Shown here piece after piece: positions 37,503 through 46,482 of a DNA stretch of 64,000 bases; the first letter of the stretch is position 1, and every line of letters begins with the position of its first letter. The stretch is from Actinocrispum wychmicini. Its GTDB lineage: Bacteria > Actinomycetota > Actinomycetes > Mycobacteriales > Pseudonocardiaceae. The notes under the pieces are model-generated. The model had not been told where the DNA came from, did not search any database, and saw nothing but the letters and a program-made list of their open reading frames with translations. A program made the position numbers and the translations under genes. The stretch covers positions 124,001 to 188,000 of the forward strand of contig NZ_SLWS01000011.1 of assembly GCF_004345645.1 (NCBI RefSeq). Reading direction: 5' to 3'.

Positions 37503-38402
37503 TCACCTGCCGCCGGTGTCCTTGGTGAAGATCATCCCCAGCAGCCGGGCGAGCTCGGCGTTCGCGGGTGCGTCCAGTTCCAGCCGCACGCAGGCGTTGA
37601 CCGCGTCCAGGAACTCCGCCGTGCTCGGCATCCGCTGGTTGTTGCGTTTGGCAACTTCGCGTGCCGCCTCCAGTTCGTCGAGCAGATGATCGCGGAACTC
37701 GTCGGCGATCGTCTCGCCGCGCCGCAGCAGATGCTGCTCCGCGATGAGTTTGAGGTCTTCCCGGCCATGCGGTGGCAGCCGGTGGACCACACATCGGCGG
37801 ACGAACGCCTGCGGCAGATCGCGTTCCTCGTTGGACGTGATGATCACCAACGTGGTGCCGGACGGATGTTCGGCCACCTCGACCCCGCCCTGGTACTCGG
37901 TCGCCACGAACCGGCGCGCGGCCAGGGGCGCGAGCAGGCCGTTGGGCATGTCGGGATCGGCTTTGTCGATCTCGTCGACGAGCACGACAGCGGGCGCGTC
38001 CTTCCTGTCGGAGTTCCACTGCTCGAACGGCTCGTGCTGCTGACCGACCGGATCGGCCAGATCCCGCCGGAACGCCCACCACAGCACCCCCGGGGTCACA
38101 TACCTGTTGTCGGTCTCGTCCAGTCGGTCGGCTTGCGCGTCACCGAGTCTGCGGACGTGGTCGAAGGTCCACAACAAGTCCTGCGCACCGGTACGTGCGG
38201 TGGTCACGTGCTCGTAGTAGCGCATCCCTCGGTCCACCGCGACGTGTCTGGCCAAAGTGGACTTCCCGGACCCTGGCTCACCGTACAGCAACAGGGGCCT
38301 GCCGATGGCCATGGCCACCCGGACGGCCAGGCTCAGGTCCGCGGACGGGAGGTAGGACTCGCCGTCCGCGATCAACTGGTCGTGGTCGGTGTGCCCGGTC
38401 AT
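37503..38402 (-). CDS. MoxR-family AAA+ ATPase
   Basis: 299 residues from ATG 38402, overlapping the TIR stop. Walker A is GEPGSGKS (41-48), Walker B VVLVDEID (139-146, D143 and E144), and sensor 1 is TLVIITSNEERDLP with the family's arginine further on (AFVRRCVVHRL). A C-terminal lid is present. MoxR proteins act as chaperones or remodelling ATPases together with vWA proteins, and here a vWA-like gene is immediately downstream. Confidence 0.88.
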   Translation of the reverse strand: MTGHTDHDQLIADGESYLPSADLSLAVRVAMAIGRPLLLYGEPGSGKSTLARHVAVDRGMRYYEHVTTARTGAQDLLWTFDHVRRLGDAQADRLDETDNRYVTPGVLWWAFRRDLADPVGQQHEPFEQWNSDRKDAPAVVLVDEIDKADPDMPNGLLAPLAARRFVATEYQGGVEVAEHPSGTTLVIITSNEERDLPQAFVRRCVVHRLPPHGREDLKLIAEQHLLRRGETIADEFRDHLLDELEAAREVAKRNNQRMPSTAEFLDAVNACVRLELDAPANAELARLLGMIFTKDTGGR

Positions 38403-39670
38403 CGCCGCCTCCCGCAGACGATCTCCCCGATCTCGTCCTTCTTGCTGTAGAAGCGTTCACTGCGGGTCGCGTCGACCTCCTGGATCGGCCGATACGCCGC
38501 GCCGACCAGGTCCTTGACCCGCTCCTTACCCAGGCGCGAGAACTCCTCCGGCGGAATCATCAGCACCACGACGGTCAACGGGCATCGGCGGTGGATCTCC
38601 GTGACGACCCTGGTGGACAGTTCAACGCTGCCCACGACACCGACCAGCACGTGCTTCGGATACCTGTCGTGCTGCTCGCATGTGTTGTCGGGCCCCAGCC
38701 CGCACTTGAGGTATCCGCTCGGGCCGAACAGCGAGTCCACCGCCCGGACCGGTGTGTCCGGTTCACCGTCCGCCTCGGGATCGAGGTGCTTGACGGTGAT
38801 CTCGGACAGGGTGCAACCGTAGGCGCGAGCCACGTACTGTTCGGCGATCAAAGGGTCGTCGGTCAGCAGAACCGGGGCACGGGGGCCGGGCAGCGGCGAG
38901 TCGTCGACCCGGATGGGTTGTGCTTCCGGCCAGGTCAGCCAGCTGGACAGCACGATCGGCCGGGTGTGTCGGGCGAGATCCGAGTCGAAGGCCGCGTCCC
39001 TGATCGCCGCCATTGCCCGCTCGCCCAGGTGGTCGTCGAGGACGACCTTGGCAAGCAGTTCCTTGGTGAAGAACGGGTACTTCCCGTTCCGGTCGCACAC
39101 ATCGCCGAAATGCCGGGCGAGTAGATCGTCGGCTTCGGCCTCGTTCAGTTTGAACCCTCTCGCCAGCCTGCGGGCCAGCACAACGTCCTCCTCGTGCAGT
39201 GCGGTCGAGAAGGTGTACAGACGAGACAGGACCCGGTCGCAGAGCCGGTCCGCCTCTGCTTCGACCGCCGCGGCGCCTGAGACCTTCTGGGCTTCGATCA
39301 CCTGCAGTTTGAGCAGGGCTCTGAACTCCCACATAGCTTCGATGACCTTCTTGGGCACATCGATGAGCACCGGAATCACCTTGCTGGTGGACCTGGGGTC
39401 GGTGGCCCAGCTGACTTCCTGTTTGACCCAGTCACTGGCTTGCGCCCGGGAGTCGAGGAGAACGATCACGACATGGGACTCGGGCAACGACTTGCGGATC
39501 CATCCCTCCCAGTCGTCGCCAGGCTGGATGCTCTTCAGATCGGCGTTCACGCCGTAGGTGGGGCGCAGGACCTCGACCAGCTTTTCCAGGACGTGCCGGG
39601 CGACTCCGTCGGTGCCGTTGGTGCTGTGACTGATGAAGACGTTCCACATGGGACTTGTCTGGTCGTCCAT
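38399..39670 (-). CDS. TIR-domain protein (putative NAD-consuming effector)
   Basis: 423 residues; ATG 39670 overlaps the previous stop. The TIR domain is N-terminal (8-140): VFISHS at 11-16, a BB-loop region, and DSRAQASDWVKQEVSWA, where E85 aligns with the catalytic Glu of NADase TIR domains. The C-terminal 280 residues are an unfamiliar, mixed alpha/beta region. Prokaryotic TIR proteins in defence loci deplete NAD+ or make cyclic ADP-ribose signals. The intact Glu predicts activity. Confidence 0.85.
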   Translation of the reverse strand: MDDQTSPMWNVFISHSTNGTDGVARHVLEKLVEVLRPTYGVNADLKSIQPGDDWEGWIRKSLPESHVVIVLLDSRAQASDWVKQEVSWATDPRSTSKVIPVLIDVPKKVIEAMWEFRALLKLQVIEAQKVSGAAAVEAEADRLCDRVLSRLYTFSTALHEEDVVLARRLARGFKLNEAEADDLLARHFGDVCDRNGKYPFFTKELLAKVVLDDHLGERAMAAIRDAAFDSDLARHTRPIVLSSWLTWPEAQPIRVDDSPLPGPRAPVLLTDDPLIAEQYVARAYGCTLSEITVKHLDPEADGEPDTPVRAVDSLFGPSGYLKCGLGPDNTCEQHDRYPKHVLVGVVGSVELSTRVVTEIHRRCPLTVVVLMIPPEEFSRLGKERVKDLVGAAYRPIQEVDATRSERFYSKKDEIGEIVCGRRR

Positions 39671-42162
39671 CAGGCGCCTCCGCCAGGCTGGGCTTCGCCC
39701 CGACCGATCCGGGTGAGCCACGACTCGTTCTGAGCGAAGATCACTTGCTCACACGCTGTTGCCAGCTCGTCGTCGGCTTCCGCCGAATACGGGCGCGAGG
39801 TGGCCATCAGCTCGTCGAGCCGGTCCGCCGTCCGGCTGTAGTCGGCCATCATGAACTCGTACTCGGCTTGCGCGGAGAACGCGGCCAACGCGGCGACCAC
39901 GGTCGTCAGGACCCCCGTCCACTCGAGCAGAGTGGCGCCGCCGACGACACCGACCACCGCGGCCAGAACCGCGCCGATGCCGCCGAGAACCACTCCCAGC
40001 AGCCGCAACACGCGCACCCGGCGGGCGAGGCTGGCAGCGGTTCGCCGGTAATAGCCGTCAATCTGGCCCCACACCCGCTTCTGCAGGTAGGACGCCATGT
40101 CGCTGACCGCGGGCAGAGGTTTGCCGTCGCCCTGTCTGCCTGCCGCGTGTGATCCGATCGCGGCGGCCCTCTTCATGGCAAGGTGACAATCGCTCATGAG
40201 CCTGTCGGTGGATCCGTCCCGATAGCGCCCCACACCCGCGAGGAACAGGTGGACCTGGGACTTCAACGCCTCGGACAACGCCCTCGCCTGCGTCCATGCC
40301 CTGACGGCGGTCGGACTGATCTGAGCCCGGATGAACGCGCCCAACCCGACCGCGATCGCGGCCACCAGCCCCAGGGACATGCCGGCATAGGGCACCTGCG
40401 AGTCGATCTGGGTGCCCGCGGTCCCGGCGACGGCGGCGACCAGCAGGGCCACCAGCGACCACAAGCGGCCGCGGTTGACCGACTTCTTCAAGTCATCGGC
40501 GACCCGGGACCAGACCCGCTGCCGTTCCCACACCAACTCGACTTCCTTGGGTACAGGCGGCGGAATCACCGCATGGACGTCGTTCGGGGATGGTGGACCG
40601 GTATGGGGATCCTGGGGGATGCGGGCCCACACGCGGGCTTCGTAACTTTCGCCAAGTACCTGGGCGCACCACACGGCCACCTCGGCGCTGTCGAGAGCGA
40701 CATCTCGGGCGACCGGCGCCGGGCCCACCAGGAGGTCCATGACAACGTCGAAGATCTCATCGTGGCTGGCCATCACCTCCTGGAACGGCGGCCGGGTGGA
40801 CAGGGATCTCCAGACCCACACCCTCGCCGAATGGGGCAGGCTCACGTGTCTCATTCGCCACAGTGCGTCGGCCATCTGCTCCGCGTCCGGTGCCTGCAAC
40901 AGGTTGTCCAGCAACGCGTCCAGGTCAGGTGCGGCAGGGACCGGCGGCTCGACCGGGCCGGATTCGGTCACCGGCGGCACCGCATGGGCGTCCTGTCCAT
41001 CGTCCGATGTGGACTCTCTGGGGTTGTCCGGTTCGGCCGTCGCCGCCGTGGTCCGCTCGGCTTCGGCCGACTCGAACCAGCCCGGCCACGGCTCCGCGCC
41101 GGTGGACGCGTCGTCCTGATCCGGCTTTGTCTCGCCCTCGGCGACGCGGTGTTTTCCTTGCGGCGGCTCAAGAATCTCGTCGTCGTCCTTCGTTGGGGTG
41201 CCCGGTTCGACGGCCGGGCTGGATGTGAGCATCAGCCGTCCGGTCCTGGCTCGGCTGAACTCGGCGATCCGTTCCTCGATGGTGGCGGCCTCGCCGGCGT
41301 CGGCGCGGATCGTGTCACGCTGGTTGGCCCACAACCGTTCCCGCTCCTTCGGCACCACCTTGTGCGCCGGACCCCACGCCTGCAGGTACGCCTCGTACAG
41401 CAGGTCGGCGGCCGCGCCGAAATCCGGTGGGACGAGGTCACTCGCCAGGTCGACCAGCACCCGCCGGCCTCTCGTGCCGTCGAGCGTGGCGGGTGGGGCT
41501 GGCATGAAGATGAAGTCGAGCGGTCTGTCCCGCTCGCCGTCGGTTTCGAAGGTGGAGAACGTCCACGTCCGGTATGTCACGCCGAACGCGTCGAGAATGT
41601 CCCGGACCGCGGTCAGCAAGGTCGACGCGGTCATGATCTCCACTCCGGCGACGGCGAACCGGTTGTGCGGTCCGGCAAGGACCTGTGCCAGCAGGCCTGT
41701 CACCACCGTCCGCGGCAACTCGGCGACCGAAGTGCGCAGGCTGCTGATGCGTGGCGCCACCTTCGCGCGCAGGTCCCCGAACGCGCGTTGCTCCAGTGGA
41801 TCGCGGATGTCCTCCGGGTTGTACCAGCCGCGCCAGTTGGTCAGCGGCAAGGCGAGCGAGTCCAGGCTCTGTGGAGAACCGACGATGGCGTGCGAGAACG
41901 TCCGGCCGGTGTTCGACCCGGCGGTGACCCGCCGCAGTACAGCCGCGTCGCCGTCACCGAGGTGCACGTAGGTGTACACGCCATCAGTCGGGGCCTGTGC
42001 GCCGTGCTCGAGCCGAAAGTACGGCTGCAGCTTGTTGTACCAGTACGACCGCAGCATGGTTCCGCCGTCGGACTTGTGGATCGAACTGGCCGCGATCCCC
42101 ATGCCCGCGCCCTCGACCATCGCGAACAGGATGTCCTCCACCTGCCCGCTCTCCCCGGTCAT
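39670..42162 (-). CDS. GTPase-associated (GAP1-like) protein with C-terminal SLATT-type 2-TM module
   Basis: 830 residues from ATG 42162, coupled to the GTPase gene. Residues 1-280 resemble the N-terminal domain of GTPase-associated protein 1: YTYVHLGDGDAAVLRR, GRTFSHAIVGSP and WTFSTFETDG. An acidic, Pro-rich linker (about 300-420) and a helical section follow. A first TM pair lies near 564-611. The C-terminus is a SLATT/DUF4231-like module: KRVWGQIDGYYRRTAASLAR, a second TM pair at about 714-764, then helices ending FAQNESWLTRIGRG. SLATT domains are predicted pore-forming effectors of nucleotide-sensing defence systems. A GTPase-regulated membrane effector is the likely reading. Confidence 0.72.
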   Translation of the reverse strand: MTGESGQVEDILFAMVEGAGMGIAASSIHKSDGGTMLRSYWYNKLQPYFRLEHGAQAPTDGVYTYVHLGDGDAAVLRRVTAGSNTGRTFSHAIVGSPQSLDSLALPLTNWRGWYNPEDIRDPLEQRAFGDLRAKVAPRISSLRTSVAELPRTVVTGLLAQVLAGPHNRFAVAGVEIMTASTLLTAVRDILDAFGVTYRTWTFSTFETDGERDRPLDFIFMPAPPATLDGTRGRRVLVDLASDLVPPDFGAAADLLYEAYLQAWGPAHKVVPKERERLWANQRDTIRADAGEAATIEERIAEFSRARTGRLMLTSSPAVEPGTPTKDDDEILEPPQGKHRVAEGETKPDQDDASTGAEPWPGWFESAEAERTTAATAEPDNPRESTSDDGQDAHAVPPVTESGPVEPPVPAAPDLDALLDNLLQAPDAEQMADALWRMRHVSLPHSARVWVWRSLSTRPPFQEVMASHDEIFDVVMDLLVGPAPVARDVALDSAEVAVWCAQVLGESYEARVWARIPQDPHTGPPSPNDVHAVIPPPVPKEVELVWERQRVWSRVADDLKKSVNRGRLWSLVALLVAAVAGTAGTQIDSQVPYAGMSLGLVAAIAVGLGAFIRAQISPTAVRAWTQARALSEALKSQVHLFLAGVGRYRDGSTDRLMSDCHLAMKRAAAIGSHAAGRQGDGKPLPAVSDMASYLQKRVWGQIDGYYRRTAASLARRVRVLRLLGVVLGGIGAVLAAVVGVVGGATLLEWTGVLTTVVAALAAFSAQAEYEFMMADYSRTADRLDELMATSRPYSAEADDELATACEQVIFAQNESWLTRIGRGEAQPGGGA

Positions 42163-43253
42163 CGGCCGATCTCCGCCGCGCCCGGGCTGTTGACGAAGCC
42201 GGTCATGGCCAGCAGCGCCAGCAACGGCTGGAGCACCCGAACCGGTCGCACACCACGCGGGAACTTGTCGGACTCATCCGCCGCGCCGCCGGTCGCCGAG
42301 ACGAAATGCATGGTGCGCCGGGAGAACTGCCGGTACACGGTGAGCATCGGCTCGGCCTGGTACCGCTGCAGGACGGCGTAGACATCCCGGCTTTCCGAGC
42401 GGAACAGCGCCGGGTCGATCGGCCCCGCGACGTCCTCCCGGCGCAGCCAGTGGTCGACGGGGTACTCGTAGCGCAACTCGTCGGCCTTGGTCAGAGCCAC
42501 CGCGATCGGCAGCCGTTCCATGTCCTCCTGTCTGCGCAACCGGTTGAGCGCTCCGACGAACGCGGGGTTGTGCCGGCGCGACGCGCTGCGCTGCGCCGCG
42601 CTCTTCGCGTGCGGCCGCCAGGCCGGCAGGCCCAGCACCGGGTCGTCGACGAACAGGAGCGCGTCGGCCCCCAGCAGGAACCCGGCCTGCATGGTGCTGG
42701 TGGCCACGGTGTCGTCGAAGTCCTCGCCGGCGATGTCGAAGAAGATCAGCGGTTTCGGCTCCTGCCCCTTGGACCGGACCAGCAGATAGCTGGCGAACGT
42801 CTGGATCAGGTTCTTCGTGGTCTGCAGCGCCTGCCCTTCGTGCAGGCTGCGAATCTCGTCGTTGAACCGCTCGTGCTGGATCTTGTCGGCGATCTCGAAG
42901 TCCAGGCCGTGCATGCTCAGCCCGCCGCGCAGCAGTTCGGCGAGCATCGCCACCAGCAGGTGGGTCTTGCCCGACCTGCCGCGGCCGACCAGACCGATGA
43001 TGATCGGCTTGCCGTAGTCGTTGTGGATCGCGGGCAGGTAGTGTTCAGGCGTTCCGTCCGCGGACGGGTTCGGGCAGCGAACGAAGGCCAGTGTCCGCTC
43101 GTAGTCGCGTTTCACCGTGTTGGTGTGACCGGACAAGTCCAGTTCCTCCCACACGACGTTCCGGTCCCGCACCGCGCGCTGGTAGAGCGTCGCGGGCCAC
43201 GTGATGTAGTCCAGGCACACTGGGCACAGGACCGTGTTCTCCGGCTGTGTCAT
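42159..43253 (-). CDS. TRAFAC-type GTPase (double-GTPase/DO-GTPase-like) with N-terminal Cys motif
   Basis: 364 residues from ATG 43253, which overlaps the pseudokinase stop. An N-terminal C10-x2-C13 with C60 suggests a partial zinc ribbon. G1 is GRGRSGKT (90-97), G3 is DIAG (173-176) and G4 is TKAD (255-258), so GTP binding should be intact. The C-terminal part (about 300-350) closes with LQPLLALLAMTGFV. Genes of this type are found beside GAP1-like proteins, as here. Together they would form the GTP-dependent threshold switch of the operon. Confidence 0.8.
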   Translation of the reverse strand: MTQPENTVLCPVCLDYITWPATLYQRAVRDRNVVWEELDLSGHTNTVKRDYERTLAFVRCPNPSADGTPEHYLPAIHNDYGKPIIIGLVGRGRSGKTHLLVAMLAELLRGGLSMHGLDFEIADKIQHERFNDEIRSLHEGQALQTTKNLIQTFASYLLVRSKGQEPKPLIFFDIAGEDFDDTVATSTMQAGFLLGADALLFVDDPVLGLPAWRPHAKSAAQRSASRRHNPAFVGALNRLRRQEDMERLPIAVALTKADELRYEYPVDHWLRREDVAGPIDPALFRSESRDVYAVLQRYQAEPMLTVYRQFSRRTMHFVSATGGAADESDKFPRGVRPVRVLQPLLALLAMTGFVNSPGAAEIGR

Positions 43254-44281
43254 GACTTCAGCACCATCCACATCACCACGCCCGCCACGGCGAGCACACC
43301 TATCGCGACCACGAGCAGCCGCAGCTTGGTCCACAGTGGACTATCTGGCGGCGGCTTGACGACGTCCTCGTCGAGATCGAGCACCGATGGGAACGGCGGC
43401 CACGGCTCAGGTGGCTGGTGTTCGCGGTCGAAGCTGTCCCAGCCGGCCTTGAGCGCGTCGTCCACGTCTATCGGGTCCGGTGGCGCGACCGGGGAGCTGA
43501 GCGCGGCCAGCACGTCCACCGCCGTGGGCCGCTTGGCCGGATCCTGATCGAACACGTGGCGCAGGCCGGGTCCGAGCTGCTCGACCAGCTTGTCCTGGCC
43601 GGTGCGGTCCAGGTGCCGCTTGCGTCCCATCATCTCCAGGACGGCCAGGCCCGCGTCCCTGATGTCCTGCGCGGGATCGGCGGCCCGCGGCGGGTTGGCC
43701 ACGGTGACCGGTCGGGACTGCGGGATCTCCCCCCGCTCGGCTGAGTGCTCGAACCCGACCAGTTGCAGCCGTTCGCCGCTCCACCGCACCGACGACAGCG
43801 CGATCGCGCCGTGGATCAGGTCGACCTCGTGCAGTGCGGCGACGGCTCGGTAGATGCCGAGCTGGAACCGCTTGCGGTCCTCGGTCAGCAGCGTGACCAT
43901 GCCGCTTTGGCCGACCATTGTGGCGCCCAGCAAGGATTTCATCAGGACGAACGGTTCGATGGCGTCGAAGTTGTACCCGATCAGCTGAGGCAGTTCGGCG
44001 GGATAGTTGTTGGGATAGCGGGTGGCGAGCCGCACCAGTGTGCGGATCTCGTTGTCCAGTTGTGTCCCGGCGAGTGTCCAGTCGTCCTGACCGCGCACGT
44101 CGCCAGGCAACCGCTTGCGTTCGACCTTCCGGCCGTCGCTCAACTCGACCTGGTCAGCCAGCAACAGCGAGCCGGGGCTGGCAATGGGCACGACCGACCG
44201 CAACCGCCAGTCGGCCTGCTCGCCGAGCGGGGTCAGGCCGGCCCAGGTCTCGTACCTGTCATCCGGGAGCGCGGAAGTCAC
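43250..44281 (-). CDS. Tail-anchored pseudokinase
   Basis: 343 residues from GTG 44281 (GTGA overlap). The domain at about 20-285 follows a protein-kinase layout (IYRAVAALHEVDLIHGAIAL; DPAKRPTAVDVLAAL) but the catalytic loop reads HGAIALSS (157-164) in place of HRDxKxxN and the DFG site reads VGFEHS. Phosphotransfer is therefore not expected. A single TM helix at about 318-340 (LRLLVVAIGVLAVAGVVMWM) ends the protein, so the kinase-like domain faces the cytoplasm. It may be a membrane receptor or scaffold for the GTPase encoded next. Confidence 0.82.
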   Translation of the reverse strand: MTSALPDDRYETWAGLTPLGEQADWRLRSVVPIASPGSLLLADQVELSDGRKVERKRLPGDVRGQDDWTLAGTQLDNEIRTLVRLATRYPNNYPAELPQLIGYNFDAIEPFVLMKSLLGATMVGQSGMVTLLTEDRKRFQLGIYRAVAALHEVDLIHGAIALSSVRWSGERLQLVGFEHSAERGEIPQSRPVTVANPPRAADPAQDIRDAGLAVLEMMGRKRHLDRTGQDKLVEQLGPGLRHVFDQDPAKRPTAVDVLAALSSPVAPPDPIDVDDALKAGWDSFDREHQPPEPWPPFPSVLDLDEDVVKPPPDSPLWTKLRLLVVAIGVLAVAGVVMWMVLKS

Positions 44282-46482
44282 TGGACCTCCCCATCGTCTA
44301 TGAGCGGACTGACCACGCCGGCCCGCAGCGGGACCAGGCGGAGCACACCGACCGCGTTACCACTTGTCCTGATCAGGTCGTACGCCGGATTCACCGGTGG
44401 ATCGAGAAGGTCGAGCGACGCGAAATACACCATGGCCATGTCCGCGGGATTGAGCTGGCGAAGGTCGTTGGGGGTGCACAGCTGGGGCAGCGGGCTGCGC
44501 GGGCCGCTGAGCAGGATCCGTCGGGCGTCCGCGGACTCTCGCCACAACCCGGTCGCCAGCGTTCGTCGGGTGTCGTCGTCCGGGAAGCCGGGAGGTGGCG
44601 TGCGGATGCCGTGGTTGTCCAGATGGGCGTTGTACCTGGCGAGTCCGGTCAGTCCGGCGTCGAAGAAGGGGCGACCGTTGGCGGAGAGGGGCCCGTTGGC
44701 GGCGATCTCGACGAACACCGGCCGCAGCGCTTCGAACACCAGGTGCGTCAGGTCGTCCCGCAGCACCCGGTTGAGGTCGTTGGCGCTGTCCGCGGTACTG
44801 GACATGAGCGGAACCGGTTGCGCGCCGGCGAATGCCGCCGCGGCGTCGCTGAACGCGGAGTGCAGCCCCTCCAGCGCCACCGCGACGTTGATCAACGAGT
44901 CCGCGAGCCGGGTCCGGCCGGCGCCGGGCAGCCAGCACTGATCCACCTGATCGGTCAGCTGACGCGTCAGTGCCCGTACCGCCGGCAACGCGTGATCGAG
45001 AGCCGACCTCGGACCCCATCGCGTGTGGAGGTTTCGCCACAACGCCATGACGACCCACACGGCCAGCAGACACAGGGCCGACGAGACCGCCACGCTCACC
45101 GGCAGCGAAACCAGTGCTGTCGGCAGGGAGTTCTTCGTGACGCCCAAGCCGATGCCCGCGAGCGCGGCCAGCGCGACGCCGCCGATCCCGGTGCCCAGCA
45201 GCAGTCTCGCGCGCACGATGCGCAACTCAGTCGCGGACAGCAGACGTATCAGCAGGAACACCCATACGCCTGCGACGAGAAGGCCGGTCACCGGACCGGC
45301 CGGGCCGGTGACCGAAGCGGCGAAGCAGGACAGCACGGCGAATGCCAGCAGCGGGCCGAACAGCGCGGGCCGAAGTCGTATCTCCGGTCTCGCGCGGAGC
45401 GACGTCAGCACCGGTTGGACGCTCGCGGCGCCGGGGGCAGCGAGCGCCGGGTCGCCAATGGCGTTGAGCCCGTTCGCGACCTGCGTGATGTTCTCCGCGA
45501 TGGTCCGCAATGGACGCTTCAGGGCCAGCTCGGCCTTGACCGCCTCGGTGAGCTCGTCGGCCAGTTCCGGTGTGTCCCGGGCCAGCTGCGGGGGAAGCCC
45601 GTGGGCGACCAGTTCGGATTCGCGCGGGACACCGTTGCGTATCGACTCCGTCATCCTGTTCGCCGTGTCCATGCACGTGTCCCGATAGGACTCCAGGGCG
45701 TCTCCGGCCATCCGGACGGCGCTCTCCGTGCCCTTGTCGCCGGTGAACAGCCCGCGGCCGCGCGTGGCTCTCGCAACCGCGGCACGCGCCTTGTTGACGG
45801 CGTTCACCGTGGTCGTCCGTGCCTGGTCCAGCGGGGAGTTGACGGTGATGACCGCCCGCTCGCCGGTTCTGGCCGTGGACAACCGGGCAACGGCCGCGGC
45901 GACCGGCCCGTCGGTGCGGTGGTTTTCGCCGCCGTCGGCGGTGAAGTGCCGAAGTGCCCGTAGCCGCAGCAACCGGAGGGTGTTGTCCGGGACGGTGGCG
46001 TACTTGATCTCCAGGCCTGGACTCACGGCCTGGTGCGGCACCTCGCTGACGGCCTTGTGCACGCGTTCGAACACCAGCGGAAGCGTGAGCGCCGCGAGCA
46101 GGTCGTCGATGGTGACGTCCGGAAGGGAGACCAAGCCACGCGGGCCGCTGCCGCTCCACTCGATGGCGGCCTCACTGCCCGCCCACAGCGTGACGCCAAG
46201 ACCCGCGAGCACGGCGGGCACCCGGAGCTCGAACTGGTCCTTCGCGGTACGCAGCGGCCCCACCGCGACCAGGATGACCCCGCTGAGCTGCTGTACCTTG
46301 GCCAGCTTCGCCAGGCCGGCCGTCAACCCGGGCAGGTCCTTGACGCGGGCCACGACGACCACGTGCTCGGGCAGCAGCAACGAGCCCGTCTCCAGGTCGG
46401 CGGACTCGAGCGCGGTGCGACCCTCGCCCGGTTCACGGACGTCGAGCACGAGGACCGGGGCCCGGGAAACAGGTCCCGTCAT
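44278..46482 (-). CDS. Large multi-TM protein with helical flanks
   Basis: 734 residues; start set at the ATG overlapping the tubulin-like stop (46480-46482). The N-terminal 370 residues are cytoplasmic with alternating alpha/beta (LLLPEHVVVVARVKDLPG) then long helices. Four TM helices follow near 375-395, 400-420, 435-452 and 465-490. The C-terminal about 240 residues are helical. No enzyme motif is seen and I do not recognise the family. Position between the tubulin-like and pseudokinase genes suggests a membrane anchor or channel of the same complex. Confidence 0.75.
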   Translation of the reverse strand: MTGPVSRAPVLVLDVREPGEGRTALESADLETGSLLLPEHVVVVARVKDLPGLTAGLAKLAKVQQLSGVILVAVGPLRTAKDQFELRVPAVLAGLGVTLWAGSEAAIEWSGSGPRGLVSLPDVTIDDLLAALTLPLVFERVHKAVSEVPHQAVSPGLEIKYATVPDNTLRLLRLRALRHFTADGGENHRTDGPVAAAVARLSTARTGERAVITVNSPLDQARTTTVNAVNKARAAVARATRGRGLFTGDKGTESAVRMAGDALESYRDTCMDTANRMTESIRNGVPRESELVAHGLPPQLARDTPELADELTEAVKAELALKRPLRTIAENITQVANGLNAIGDPALAAPGAASVQPVLTSLRARPEIRLRPALFGPLLAFAVLSCFAASVTGPAGPVTGLLVAGVWVFLLIRLLSATELRIVRARLLLGTGIGGVALAALAGIGLGVTKNSLPTALVSLPVSVAVSSALCLLAVWVVMALWRNLHTRWGPRSALDHALPAVRALTRQLTDQVDQCWLPGAGRTRLADSLINVAVALEGLHSAFSDAAAAFAGAQPVPLMSSTADSANDLNRVLRDDLTHLVFEALRPVFVEIAANGPLSANGRPFFDAGLTGLARYNAHLDNHGIRTPPPGFPDDDTRRTLATGLWRESADARRILLSGPRSPLPQLCTPNDLRQLNPADMAMVYFASLDLLDPPVNPAYDLIRTSGNAVGVLRLVPLRAGVVSPLIDDGEVQ

